Below are positions 11,825 to 22,871 of a stretch of 64,000 bases of DNA, in pieces. The first letter of the stretch is position 1. Each line of letters begins with the position of its first letter. The stretch is from Tigriopus japonicus (lineage: Eukaryota > Arthropoda > Copepoda > Harpacticoida > Harpacticidae), in the NCBI GenBank assembly GCA_010645155.1, contig CM021319.1:9281844-9345843 (forward strand), in the 5' to 3' direction. The notes beneath the pieces were generated by a model. The model searched no databases. It was not told the origin of the DNA and saw only the letters and a program-made list of their open reading frames with translations. Both the position numbers and the translations under genes were made by a program.

Positions 11825-13195
11825 TTATGGTGTCGTTTCTTGTCTCGTGTGGTAATACAACGGAACGCACAAGACATGGCGCTCTAGTGCCAATTTCCCG
11901 AATCCCATCATGTTCCTTTGAACATCATGCATATTGAACATCTTTGGTGAAACCCATGGAGGGACAATCGGCCCCTCGTCCTCTTTACAGACCTGTTCAA
12001 TTATCTTATCTAGATAAAAGATAAAGATAAAAGATAGTTTATCTTTTATCTTTATCTAGATACTTTTTCGGGAAAGTATCTTTATCTAGATACTTTTTCG
12101 GAAAAGTATCTTTAAGTATCTTTTTCTAAATACTTTTTTCGGGAAGCTATCTTGAACTTTCTTTATCTAAATAATGTGTTCTCTCAATCTTTTGTGTTAA
12201 AGCATCCATTATGCATTGTTTAGTATGGATTATGCATTTTCCCAAAAAGTATCTAGATAAAATACTTCTAGCTACTTTTCTTCATAATGCATAATGTCAA
12301 ATTATTTGTGCATTATGCACATTGAAAGTGGATGCACTATGTATGTTGAGACTTGAGAGTGGACACAATATGCACATTGAGTGAGGAATCTGAGATTGCA
12401 TTCATTAGAGTCTGTTCACTGTTCAATTATCTTATCTAGATTAAAGATAAAGATAAAAGATAGTTTATCTTTTTAAAGATAAAAGATAGTTTATCTTTTT
12501 AAAGATAAAAGATAGTTTATCTTTTTAAAGATAAAATATAGCTTATCTTTTTAAAGATAAAAGATAGTTTATCTTTATCTAGATACTTTTTTCGGGAAAG
12601 TATCTTAAAGTATCTTTATCTAGATGCTTTTTCCGGGAAAGTATCTTTATCTAGATACTTTTTCCGGGAAAGTATCTTTATCTAGATACTTTTTCCGGGA
12701 AAGTATCTTTATCTAGATACTTTTTTCGGGAAGCTATCTTGAACTATCTTTATCTAGATACTTTTTCAGGGAAGTATCTTGAGGTATCTTTATCTAGATA
12801 CTTTGCGGAAAATACTATCTTATCTAGATACTTTTTCAAAGTATCTTGAACAGGTCTGCCTCTTTAAAATTTCTTTTTAATGCAAACGTCAGACCTTTCT
12901 TGGAATCAAAGCATATCCCTATGCCGTGATGTTGTTCTGACACTTGCCGAAATAACGATCGGATTCGACAATAACCCGTTGTTTTGTAATGGTTATTAAT
13001 GTCGCACTCTTGAAAGGCGAAATATTCTTCAGGGGACAGAAAGAAGACCAAGTATGGGAAAATGTCCCAAGCAAAGCTCAATCTCGCCTCCGGATGATGT
13101 TGGAAGAAATGAGTCACATATAAATTAATCGCTTCCTGGTCAGAGTTCATGTTGGTTGTTCTTCCTGACTGATAAAGTCCCTGAATATCTTTCAA
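11825..13195 (-). pseudogene. DEG/ENaC-like exon interrupted by a hAT-type element
   Basis: The minus-strand frame 13195-12867 encodes a segment with a cysteine spacing and closing motif (YCRIRSLFRQ, then GIGICFDS) resembling the extracellular domain of arthropod pickpocket/DEG-ENaC subunits, which end this region in a G-[IL]-C-F-x-[SN] motif. The frame stays open upstream to about 13262 with no ATG, so this is an internal exon. It is cut by the element at 11988-12858. On the other side the same frame resumes after one copy of the 8-base TSD and continues about 50 codons to a stop at 11825. Family assignment rests on motif resemblance only. The upstream exons may be in the inverted-repeat arm at 13.2-14.4 kb. 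Confidence 0.42.
11988..12858. mobile_element. hAT-like non-autonomous element with internal tandem arrays
   Basis: The ends are a 13-base perfect inverted repeat CAGACCTGTTCAA. The flanks are a perfect 8-base duplication CCTCTTTA (11980-11987 and 12859-12866), the signature of hAT elements. The interior is almost entirely two short tandem motifs, AAAGATAAAAGATAGTTTATC and TATCTAGATACTTTTTC, in many near-identical copies. No transposase is encoded. It sits inside a coding exon. Confidence 0.88.
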
Positions 13196-13244
13196 CCCTC
13201 TATTTCTAAATCGGGCCTGATTAAGGTTGCTTCGAGTGAGTGTT

Positions 13245-14375
13245 TTTAAATCATATTGAGAGGTTCACTCAACAGCTGACCTCCCTCCTTTTGAGCGTTT
13301 GGCGCGAGTAGCCTGAGACTGTACATCGAGTGAACGCATTTCTATGAACGGAGAGTTTTTGCTTCAAATCCTCGGTAATTAACGCGATAGAGGTAAAAAA
13401 AGCAAGAAAACACCCCATTGAAAGCATCTGAAAGCTTCGTGTCAAGTGCCAGAACAATCAAGCGAAGCAGGACAGAGTGGAAATCGGATTCTGCACATTA
13501 TTGAACGAGTGATTTCTTCAAACTAGTAGTTCTAAAAGATCCAAGTGAATGAATATCATAGCTGGGCAAGAAAATAGGAATTGATAAACCAACCTGAACA
13601 TTGAAGGAAGAATCTGTTTACCTGTTTTGTCGGTGGAACCAACGTCAAAGAAAGTCCAGTTTGTGAAGTGTCAATGGACCATCCACCTTCCCTGTTAACC
13701 ATCTTTTGCCCATCAAAGTCTGATGAAGATTTTCAAAGTTCTTTTGGTCTTTTAAAAGCCTTAAGTGATACTGAGAAGCTCCCTAGAAGCCCCAGTCATT
13801 GACATCAATGATGATGTTCGAAAGCTTCAAGCAGTTCCAAAGACGACATTGGGATACAAATGACGAAGAAATGCAAAAATGATTTATGCTTCCAAATGAT
13901 GATCTGTTCTCAAAACCTTCATTGATATGCTTACCTTTTAGTCTTAAACCGAATGAGTTAGTGAGCACAGAAAAAACCTCCAGCCTTTGGATCTGATTGA
14001 GTTGGCATGTTTAACATTTCATGTACCTTAAGGTGAAAACATATAATTGTGATCCTTTTTTTGAATAATCATTTACGTAATAAATAATTGGTAAAATAAA
14101 ACATTGATGAGCAAATTTTCTAGTTTTACAACTGAATTCTAGAAATGGATTTATTCACCTTGTTATGGCATTAATCTTGTTCTAAACTCGACCTACCGAC
14201 TGCGCCATGATGAGTTGGAAGCTTATTGATCTTTATTTAGAGAGTGATATAGCTAAGTCCGTAGATAGAGAGAGAAGAGAAGAACTCTACAGTACTAAAG
14301 CATGAAAACGGTCGAGATTTGCCTACATCACTGCACAGAAAGTTTTTCCAATTTATTGCTCATTTCCGCAGGAAT
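13245..14375 (-). repeat. Left arm of a ~1-kb inverted duplication
   Basis: This arm matches the reverse complement of 17210-18235 at high identity; a 62-residue conceptual translation is identical between arms (13269-13457 against 18021-18209). It lies immediately upstream of the DEG/ENaC-like pseudogene exon on the same strand. One frame contains GGWSIDTSQTGLSLTLVP followed by a CAG|GTAAAC donor, a pattern reminiscent of the Trp-containing loop of pickpocket channels, so the arm may hold upstream exons of that gene. This is weak evidence. Confidence 0.75.
14190..14291 (-). mobile_element. 102-base insertion with tRNA-type A-box, left arm only
   Basis: The right arm joins AAACTC directly to GTACTA (read in the left-arm sense), whereas the left arm has 102 extra bases between them. 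Read on the minus strand the extra DNA ends in TGGCGCAGTCGGTAGG, which fits a polymerase III A-box. It is probably a truncated SINE or an imprecise insertion after the duplication. Target duplication is unclear because AACTC occurs near both edges. Confidence 0.55.
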
Positions 14376-17209
14376 TACTTAGTTTACCCTTGATTTCCTC
14401 TACATCGTGAAACATTGACATATTGGATTATTGAGGATTAAATCTAAACACTACTCATATTTGACACCCATGCCAGAGCTACCTGGTACTGAAATAACCC
14501 TCTTTCAGTTTTTCAAGGTTTTCAGACAGGTCCATATTACAGTTTATCCTCCTAATAATCTACTAAATTCAGTATTTTTCAAATGTTTAAATAAAATCGG
14601 CGATATTTGAGCTGAGGCAGTCCATTTTTGACCCAAAGAAGTGGAAAGTATCTCTGGGCATATAAACACCCAAATTCTCAAACAATATAAGTCTTTTAAA
14701 ATTTAATTAAGATGGTAAAAATGTCTTTTTTGTATGTTGTAACACAAAAAGTCACAGATATAAAAATACATATTACATATTATACATACACTTAAAACAC
14801 AGATTTTTGAAAAATTGCTTTTGAATAAGAAAAAGGCTACACAGGTCATCATATTTAGTGGAATTCTGCGATTTTAAAAATCGCCTTTTGGTCCTGGTAT
14901 TAATGAAGAATGAGAAAATGTGTCAAGGCTTGTCCTCTGAGATGGACAAAGTTGGTTAGAATTTCGGATTTCCTCTTCTTTTTGGACCGCCTCCAAAACA
15001 CCAAACCGATTCTTTGGGGTTAGCTCTTTGCCTTTCTTTTTTATTTGGTGACAAAAGGATGCTTACAAGTAGGTTAAAAGCCCCCTCAAATGTCGATTTC
15101 CTGCTTTTTACGTTACGAACAATGAAGATTGTACATTCTGGGACAAACAGTGCAGAATCGTGAAAGGTTGTGAGAGGATCGTCGAACACTTTCCGGTCTA
15201 AAGCTTAACGTCATCTCGTCTATTCTACAGAAGCTCTTGTAAAAGAAGAGAAGTCTCATTTCGTGTTCTCGTTTCTGATTGGTCGAGAGACGAGGAGGAA
15301 ATAGAAGGAGGGAAAAAATCCAAACAAACGAGCCGCAAGGGCAAGAAATCACTCCCCTCTGAAGTTTTTCCCATTTTCAGTGAACTATACATTATTTAAT
15401 AGCAAATTTCTTGTACTTGAACCGTATAGGTTTTTTATTATGTTTAATGGAAATAACCTAATGTTAAGAGAAAACTACTACTTTTCACATGCAGCCACTA
15501 AATTCCAATAACTAAGGGCGATTAATAAAGAGGCTTTGCTCAGATATTCCAACACAAAGTAACCTCATTTTTCCAGGAAATAGTGGAGCTTGTTAGACGA
15601 ATGGAAATCGAAAGTGTACTAGGAGCAGAGGTCCTATAGATTGGAAGCATTCCGTGGGTTGAAGATGTTCCAAAGATTGAAGATGCTACAGAGATTATAG
15701 TTGTGCTAGAGATTTAATTGTCATAGTTATCACGGAGGTCGGAGTGATTCCGGAGATTAGATATTGCCTGAAGAATAGGTACTTTTCAGAGATGTTTCAA
15801 AGATCAAAGATTAGCTGGAAGTCGTTTTTTCCATGGGCGGCAACAAAGGCTGCAAAATTTCTCTTGATATCAATTTGATCCACTAAGTAATAATAAACAT
15901 GCAAGAACACACATGTAAGCCATGATCTTGACATTACTTTAATCTACAACTACATCTAGATCCTTTAATTTTAAGAACCCGAGATTTCCTTTGTTCTGGA
16001 TCCTTTGGGCAATGTATTTTATAGCCTTTACGCTTATGACCTAAAAGCTATTCTGTTTTTGGATTTTATACACCATTGGTTAGAGTTCTTTTTCTGCGTC
16101 TCGAAAGATCACTGCAGTAAGGGATTTATAACAACCTTCCGTTCACGCATTTTCCGATTGTAACCTATTCCGAATACTAGTTTTCCGAATCTGATATATG
16201 TCCGATTAGTCAAAAGTACGATTTGTGGCTTATTTACCAGATTTCCGAATAATCATTTGTGTATCGTCGGAAAAAAAACCGAGGTAAATCGGAACCCTAG
16301 CCATTCGGAAACATGATTTATTCGGAAAAAATATATAATCGTAAAATGGGTAACAAGTAGCTTAGACGGTCATGTCTTACACGGAAAAGTGGTACCGTGG
16401 AAAACAGAATTGCAGAAAAAAGTTTTCGTGCATTCAGTAAGTCATGGAAATGTCATTGTAAGCGTGTTCTATAATTAAAGGACATATAACCTCGCACACT
16501 GATTTACACAAGCCTTTGCATTTACAGAATTCATTGAAGAATCCAATTGTTCCAAATTGGGGCTCTCTGTGGAGTTGAGAGAAAAGAGAATTTGAGTGAC
16601 CCATGGTCCAGTAACAGTGAGTCAAGAGATATTAGTAGACTACTGCATTTTACAAAGAATACACACATGAATATATCATACACAGGATCGAGTACTCAAG
16701 CAAGCGGAGATCATACATTTGCCCCACCACCCCACCTTTGGGGAAATAATCGGCCTTGAGACATGCGAATGGCTCGGAGACGTGGCAGAATATGATATAT
16801 CTGTAGTTACACCCATAATCCGTCGCAAACGTCCAAGTCCGAATCAACAGCCACAAAAGTCTGGCACCATCCACAAGAGCCAGTAATACGACGACGAGGG
16901 CCATTAATGCGGGCCGGCTATGTCGGGGTCACTAGAACAGCGGACGCGAGGTCTGCCAAGCAAACTGTTTGAAAAATCATTCGGGAACACACAAAGCAGA
17001 TGATGTTTCAGCACATATTAGTTAACGAAAACGTTTAAACTGCACGGTATGGCCAAAAAGATTCTCGCAAGGATCCATATTCACTACATTGAAATGTGAG
17101 CTTCTGTCTTGTTTGGATTTTTTTAAGCTTAGCCTTTTCGCCGCCATGAATTTTCTGTCGCTAGTGTCTTGACAACGCTTCTTTTACAAGAGGTTCTTTA
17201 GTCTATTCC
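14376..17209. other. Spacer of the inverted duplication, no gene proven
   Basis: AT-rich DNA with two less AT-rich patches. One, at about 14950-15350, has overlapping minus-strand frames without recognisable motifs. The other, at about 16640-16970, includes a minus-strand ATG frame starting at 16904 with a strongly hydrophobic start (MALVVVLLALVDGARLLWLL). It could be a signal-peptide exon, but no splice partner was identified. Confidence 0.4.
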
Positions 17210-18235
17210 TGCGGAAATGAGTAATAAATTGGAAAAGCTTTCAGTGCAATGATGTAGGCAAATCTCGACCGTTTTCATGCTTTAGTACGAGTTTAGAACA
17301 AGATTAATGCCATAACAAGGTGAATAAATCCATTTCTAGAATTCAATTGTAAAACTAAAAAACTTGCTCATCAATGTTTTATTTTACCATTTATTTATTT
17401 CGTAAATGATTATTCAAAAAAAAGGATCACAATTTTATGTTCTCACCTTAAGGTACATGAAATGATAAACATGCCAACTCGATTAGATCCAAAGGCTGGA
17501 GGTTCTTTTCTGTGCTCACTAACTCATTCGGTTTAAGACTAAAAGGTAAGCATATCAATGAAGGTTTTGAGAAGAGATCACCATTTGGAAGCATAAATCA
17601 TTTTTGCATTTCTTCGTCATTTGTATCCCAATGTCATCTTTGGAACTGCTTGAAGCTTTCGAACATCATCATTGATGTCAATGACTGGGGCTTCTAGGGA
17701 GCTCCTCAGTATCACTTAAGGCTTTTAAAAGACCAAAAGAACTTTGAAAATATTCATCAGACTTTGATGGACAAAAGATGGTTAACAGGGAAGGTGGATG
17801 GTCCATTGACACTTCACAAACTGAACTTTCTTAGACGTTGGTTCCACCGACAAAACAGGTAAACAGATTCTTCCTTCAAATCAGGTTGGTTTATCAATTC
17901 CTATTTTCTTGCCCAGCTCTGATATTCATTCACTTGGATCTTTTAGAACTACTAGTTTGGTGAAATCACTCGTTCAAAAATGTGCAGAATCCGATTTGCA
18001 CTCTGTCCTGCTTCGCTTGATTGTTCTGGCACTTGACACGAAGCTTTCAGATGCTTTCAATGGGGTGTTTTCTTGCTTTTTTTACCTCTATCGCGTTAAT
18101 TACCGAGGATTTGAAGCAAAAACTCTCCGTTCATAGAAATGCGTTCACTCGATGTACAGTCTCAGGCTACTCGCGCCAAACGCTCAAAAGGAGGGAGGTC
18201 AGCTGTTGAGTTAACCTGTCAATACTCTCTGTTAC
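17210..18235 (+). repeat. Right arm of the ~1-kb inverted duplication
   Basis: Reverse complement of the left arm, without the 102-base insertion. In the frame where the left arm reads GGWSIDTSQTG and onward, this arm has a stop (TAG in place of TTG), so it looks like the decayed copy. It ends about 145 bases from the 3' end of the first intact DEG/ENaC gene. Confidence 0.75.
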
Positions 18236-18380
18236 ACGCTGTGTTTTTGAGTGGCATTCGACAATAAACAACAATTACAAAACCCAAAAAGACTACATTT
18301 ATATTTGCAAGTTAAATGGAATCATGCTATGTAGTAGGGAGTTACCAAAGATGTAATACACGATTCAAATTCATAATCAT

Positions 18381-20022
18381 TTAAGGGCGCAAGACGAATC
18401 CAAGCATTGAAATGCCATGGTTGAATATTGCGAAGCAAGATAATCCAAGATAAAGCCCCAAAAGTCCACCCAATCCAGATACCAGGGTCGCAAAGTCCAT
18501 CAGAAGATAAGTAGAATCCACGCGAATGAAATTATTTGGATAGTAAATGAAAACTGAATGCATTCCATCCTCGCCAAGAAATGCTTTGGAACTAGATGGG
18601 CACACTTTTGTCTCATAAGAAACAGTTTTACAGGGTCGAGGGCATCCAAATTCTTCAGCAATATTTATAGCATTTGTTATCTCCGTTTTTAGAGGTGGAA
18701 AAGAATCATGAGCATTTTCTGGATCCTCACATCGTGACATACTATGATTGCCAAACACGAACGCCAAGGGATAGGAAAGACAAAACGAATTCATTCGGAA
18801 ACGATCTACAGGGAGTGTCACTTAAAATGAGGCAAAGAAAGATTTTGTGAATTGCGGACAATTAGCCATTGGATAAAAAAATCATTGTTACCATTCGTTT
18901 TGAACAAACAATTACATTATATTTCATTTTATGTGACCCAGATTTTGACACACTCTCAACTGACAACAAATTTGAATAATCGACATAAAAAGTCCAGCTA
19001 AATTTTATGGACATTTCAGTCCAGCCCACTATCGGGATAATTTTAGAAGGCAATTATGAAATGTACAAAATAAATGTAATTAGAATCAAAACAAAAGTGG
19101 GGTCTTTTCACAATTTGATCACCTGATGACAAGAAATTCATGAGGAACAAGTTGGCGTGTAATTAATCTGTCCGTCAATGTAAATCAGTTCAAATTACTG
19201 TCAAAAATGGAATTCAGTTGGAGTAAGTATTCCAAAACAGTACAAGCTTTTTATTTATTAAATGCTACCTGTAATATTGACTTTTTGATTCCAGACTGTT
19301 TGTCTGGAATTTGCGGGTTTTTCTTTCTCGATTTTAAGTGGCGCACCCTGTATAATCTTATTGAAGACAGTATTTTGAAGACATTCAGCTTGATCAATCT
19401 TTTTGTAATCCTCGCACTTGAACTTGTGAGATTTGTAGCCTCGGAATATCGTCATTTGGATTTCAATTTGGGTTGAAGATCTTACATTGACCACACTAGG
19501 CATCTCTGTAAAAACCTGAGTTGCAAAATTGTACTCATCCCCTTCGTTGAGGAAAAACACGTCATATTCGAAGGAGCTGTTAAGCTTAAATACCAGCCAA
19601 GTACGTTCAGGATAGCTTTCTAATAATTGGATACGTTTACATAACCCATTATGTAAAGTTGGAAAAGCATCATATCTTAACATCTCAGGAGGAATATCTC
19701 TAACAACATCATCCTCATTACTTAATCCAAGATGATAGACTTGAGGTTTCTGATGAAACTTCATGAACTCTTCCTTGGGGAGCAATGAAGCATTTTTCTT
19801 CAAGATACCTCCACGCACACAAATGACAATAACTGGAAACTTCATGAAGCCCATAGCCCAATAATCCGAAGCTAATGTGGTATCTTGGTGCAAATATTTA
19901 ACTATTAGAGTTTCGCTGTGGTAAGCGAAAATGACCATCAATGTTATAGCAAGGCAAAACCGGAAACACTTGATCAATAGCTCACACGGTGTCAAATTCC
20001 AGTTCTTTCTTAAAAGCTCCAT
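18381..20022 (-). CDS. DEG/ENaC (amiloride-sensitive) channel subunit A
   Basis: Sodium channel subunit of the DEG/ENaC family, expected in the plasma membrane as a trimer; its trigger cannot be read from sequence. Exon 1 runs from the ATG at 20022 and has TM1 at about residues 17-36, FPVIVIC at 62-68, and the ectodomain motif NGLCKRIQ. Exon 2 (18805-18381) has GCPRPCKTVSY, then TM2 with the GLS selectivity filter near residues 346-348. Two phase-1 donors fit. The one after 19347 (GTGCGC) gives about 366 residues, matching the sister genes; the one after 19269 (CAG|GTAGCA) gives 392. The intron lies before the CLSYP motif, a different place from the three sisters. The usual N-terminal HG gating motif is not visible. 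Confidence 0.85.
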
Positions 20023-21298
20023 TTTTAAGTGTTGAGAATACTTACGTATGTCTTAGTACTTCAAGGTTTGAACCAATATATAAAAGTGAAGCATTGCACG
20101 CAACTCTCTTTCACTAAAGATAACATTTTAGGGGTAGTTAGCCTCAATTAGGTCTTACAGTTTTGACAAAACATGAACGGCCGTAGACAGACATTGGATT
20201 AACAAAAGAATAATAGGACAAGTTCAAAATGAACCTCAAGAGTACCCCAACAATGGATATTAACTATTTATTACTTAGTAAGGTAGTAGAATTTTGAAAT
20301 TCTTTCTTGATATTGTTTGAACGGCGGGATGTTTAAATGTAGTGGCCTGTCAATAATATTGCACCATTAGCCAACCATTTTCGAAATTTAACGGCATACA
20401 GAGTATTTAGATTGCAGTGCGTCCCTATAAAAACTTTTCCTGTAAGCATTGCCCAAGAGGCTTTGAAGCTTAAGTTTACGAGTGAAATAAAAGAAGGAAA
20501 TATTTTCTTTTTTAGATTTAAATGATGTGTTAAGGAAATTGATTGCATTCATTAAAATGCATTCTGTTGTTTATGTGTTCATGTGCAATAAATGACAAGG
20601 TCTGAAATATTAATATTAATTGGCCTTTAAGTGACCATGAAAGGCCGCACACCCATTTAGGATGTACATAGTCCCGCTCCATGATTCTCCAAGGGCCTTA
20701 ACATCATCAGTGATTGATGATGCTGTGGCGAATTGGGCCAGTTTTGAACTTAAAATGCCTTTAGATTTTATGCTCCAAGGGGTGCACTGTTCTCTAAATC
20801 GGCACTAGGACGCCATCTGCTTTCAGTGTTTCCAGTTTTTGAAGTGTTGAATACCTTTCAGCGTAGTTATAAATATTGTTATGTTCTGTCTTTTTGAATG
20901 CCAGTTACCCGACCATGCTGAGTCAAATTGAGCGTTGAGTGCAAGACCAAAACGCCAAAATCTACGGAATGATTTTTGTTTATAAAGATCAATTTTACGT
21001 TCTAAGCTTTGGAGAGACTGGAAGGGCTTGGATTATGGTAGTTTTTTAACGATTGTGGCGCAGCCTGATCAGTGATCACTGATCAGCTTACAAAGCTCAA
21101 AAATCGTGCCCGTACTTAACCCGTCTCTAACTTCGTAGTAGGGAAAGGCCCTTCGGCCAGCAATTCAAATCTATTAACCACCAGCGTCAGACAAAGTTGG
21201 ACTTGTGGTTTGGGGCTAGTGATGGCAAATTAATAAACTCTTAAATGAAAATAACTTCATTATTCTTGTGCACGGTCACACTTGCACTGATTGTTAGC
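20023..21298. other. Intergenic DNA with a short perfect palindrome
   Basis: No gene is recognised. The sequence at 21065-21086 is a 22-base perfect palindrome built from the GATC-containing unit CTGATCAGTGATCACTGATC (then AG). TATATAAAAG at about 20077 lies just upstream of the channel gene that starts at 20022, but on the plus strand. The complement gives a TATA-like run in the right place for that gene. Confidence 0.4.
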
Positions 21299-21855
21299 CA
21301 CGGTGTTTTTTTGAGCGTGAGAAGTCATTTTCAAATTCCAAAAACATTGAGACTGCTTTTGAGGTGTGAATGCAATACCGTATCTGTATCTAAATTCTGT
21401 TAATTAGTTCACGGGCAAAAAACCATGTAAGGTCACTTTATAAAACATGCTTAAAAAGTTTTTTTAACATTTTCTTCCACTCAATTCTCAAGTAGTAACT
21501 TGGATGAGTTTATCTAAAATATTGTCGAATTCTACTAAGCCGTTTCTCTAAATTGATGCAACGACCCTCCGGTTTGGTCAAGAATGCTGAACAAAAAAGC
21601 CGTTGGAAAAAGATCTGCTAAATAGATTTCTGAAATATTTTAGAGCAACATTGCTATTAACATCTAAGACTTCAGTCAAAGAAATTTTTCAATTATTTGT
21701 TTTTAAGTATGTTTTAAGTAGCATAATAAAGTTTTTGCCCGTGACCAATTTAATCGAATTCAAATTGAAGTTCTACATTGCATTTACGTCTCAAAACTGG
21801 TCTCAAAAGTTTTTGGAATTCGAAAATGACTTCTCACGCTCAAAAAAACACCGTG
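21299..21855. mobile_element. Chapaev-like MITE, copy 1
   Basis: Long inverted repeats (about 160 bases per side) begin CACGGTGTTTTTTTGAGCGT. The flanks are a perfect 4-base duplication TAGC (21295-21298 and 21856-21859). The inner ends share GTCACGGGC-type sequence. A second, diverged copy is at 54174-54761, also with a 4-base TSD. CAC ends with a 4-base TSD fit the Chapaev branch of the CMC superfamily. No transposase is present. Confidence 0.8.
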
Positions 21856-22625
21856 TAGCCGGAGCTAGCAAGGACAGCAAGCGTACATGAAAACGCATCA
21901 AATTTGTCACGATAAGTTTTATTTGCACGAGATAGTGATCACACGACAATTTTTAATTTACATACACACGTCCACGAAAAACTGCGCCCGTCCATTTCAG
22001 TTCAGGGTTGCCAAACATATGTTTGAGCATGGGGCCCTGATGGCTAAAAACAGCGACATATAGGAGCTTGCTCCACAATACAACACTGAAAGACATCCCA
22101 GAATGATACAATTTAAGCGTTTGAAAGAATGATTTAACTCAAAGTGTGGCGGCTTCTCATTATACTCTCTTTTGTGTTTTTTTTTCAAACTAACAGTCTC
22201 TTGAAGTTGAAAATGGGGCAAAAAATGAAATTGTGTGGAAAGTTATGTTTTTAGGAACCCTATGGCATTTTAAGAACATTTTTACGCTCTAAAACTGTAT
22301 ATTAACCAAAAACAAGAAATTTGAAATACTTGAATTCGAGAGACAGAAGATGGGGGAAAAGTAAGAAAACAAGCAATCTCGAGCACCAGGGGTAATTTGA
22401 AATTGATTTTTCAAAATGATCAAATACATACTTCTGTCCAGTAATAACAATATCAAAATTTTGCTGAAATAACAAAAGAATCGTCTGAATCTATTATCGT
22501 GAATCTGGAAGCTAGTGCTGCTAGACATTAGATATTAGGAAAGTTCACAATTTAGAAGATTTAAGGAGAACATTCTGAAACAAAATTTTCAATGTTTTTT
22601 TGGGGCCGGTGCAATAAAAGCACAA

Positions 22626-22772
22626 TTATGGTATAATAATGGTACATGGTATGGTGCAATGTTATGGTACAATGGTACATGGTATGATACATTGGTACAT
22701 GGTGCGGTACAATGGTACATGGTATGGTACATTGGTACATGGTATGGTACAATGGTGTGGTACAATATGCTT
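22626..22772 (+). repeat. GGTACAATGGTACATGGTAT minisatellite
   Basis: Tandem variants of TGGTACATGGTATGGTACAA of roughly 18-22 bases, about seven copies, within 100 bases of the 3' end of channel gene B. Open frames on both strands here are repeat artefacts. The rest of 21860-22870 shows no gene. Confidence 0.8.
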
Positions 22773-22871
22773 CAGCAATGGTACAATAATAGCACAGCAA
22801 TATTAAGCACAGTAGTGAAAAATTACAGATCCAACTTTTGTAGTAAAATTTGACTATCGGATTCAAACGAT

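Noticed and set aside
16650..16904. Secreted or membrane protein gene
   Set aside because: Hydrophobic ATG start is suggestive, but there is no splice partner, domain or stop context to support a gene.
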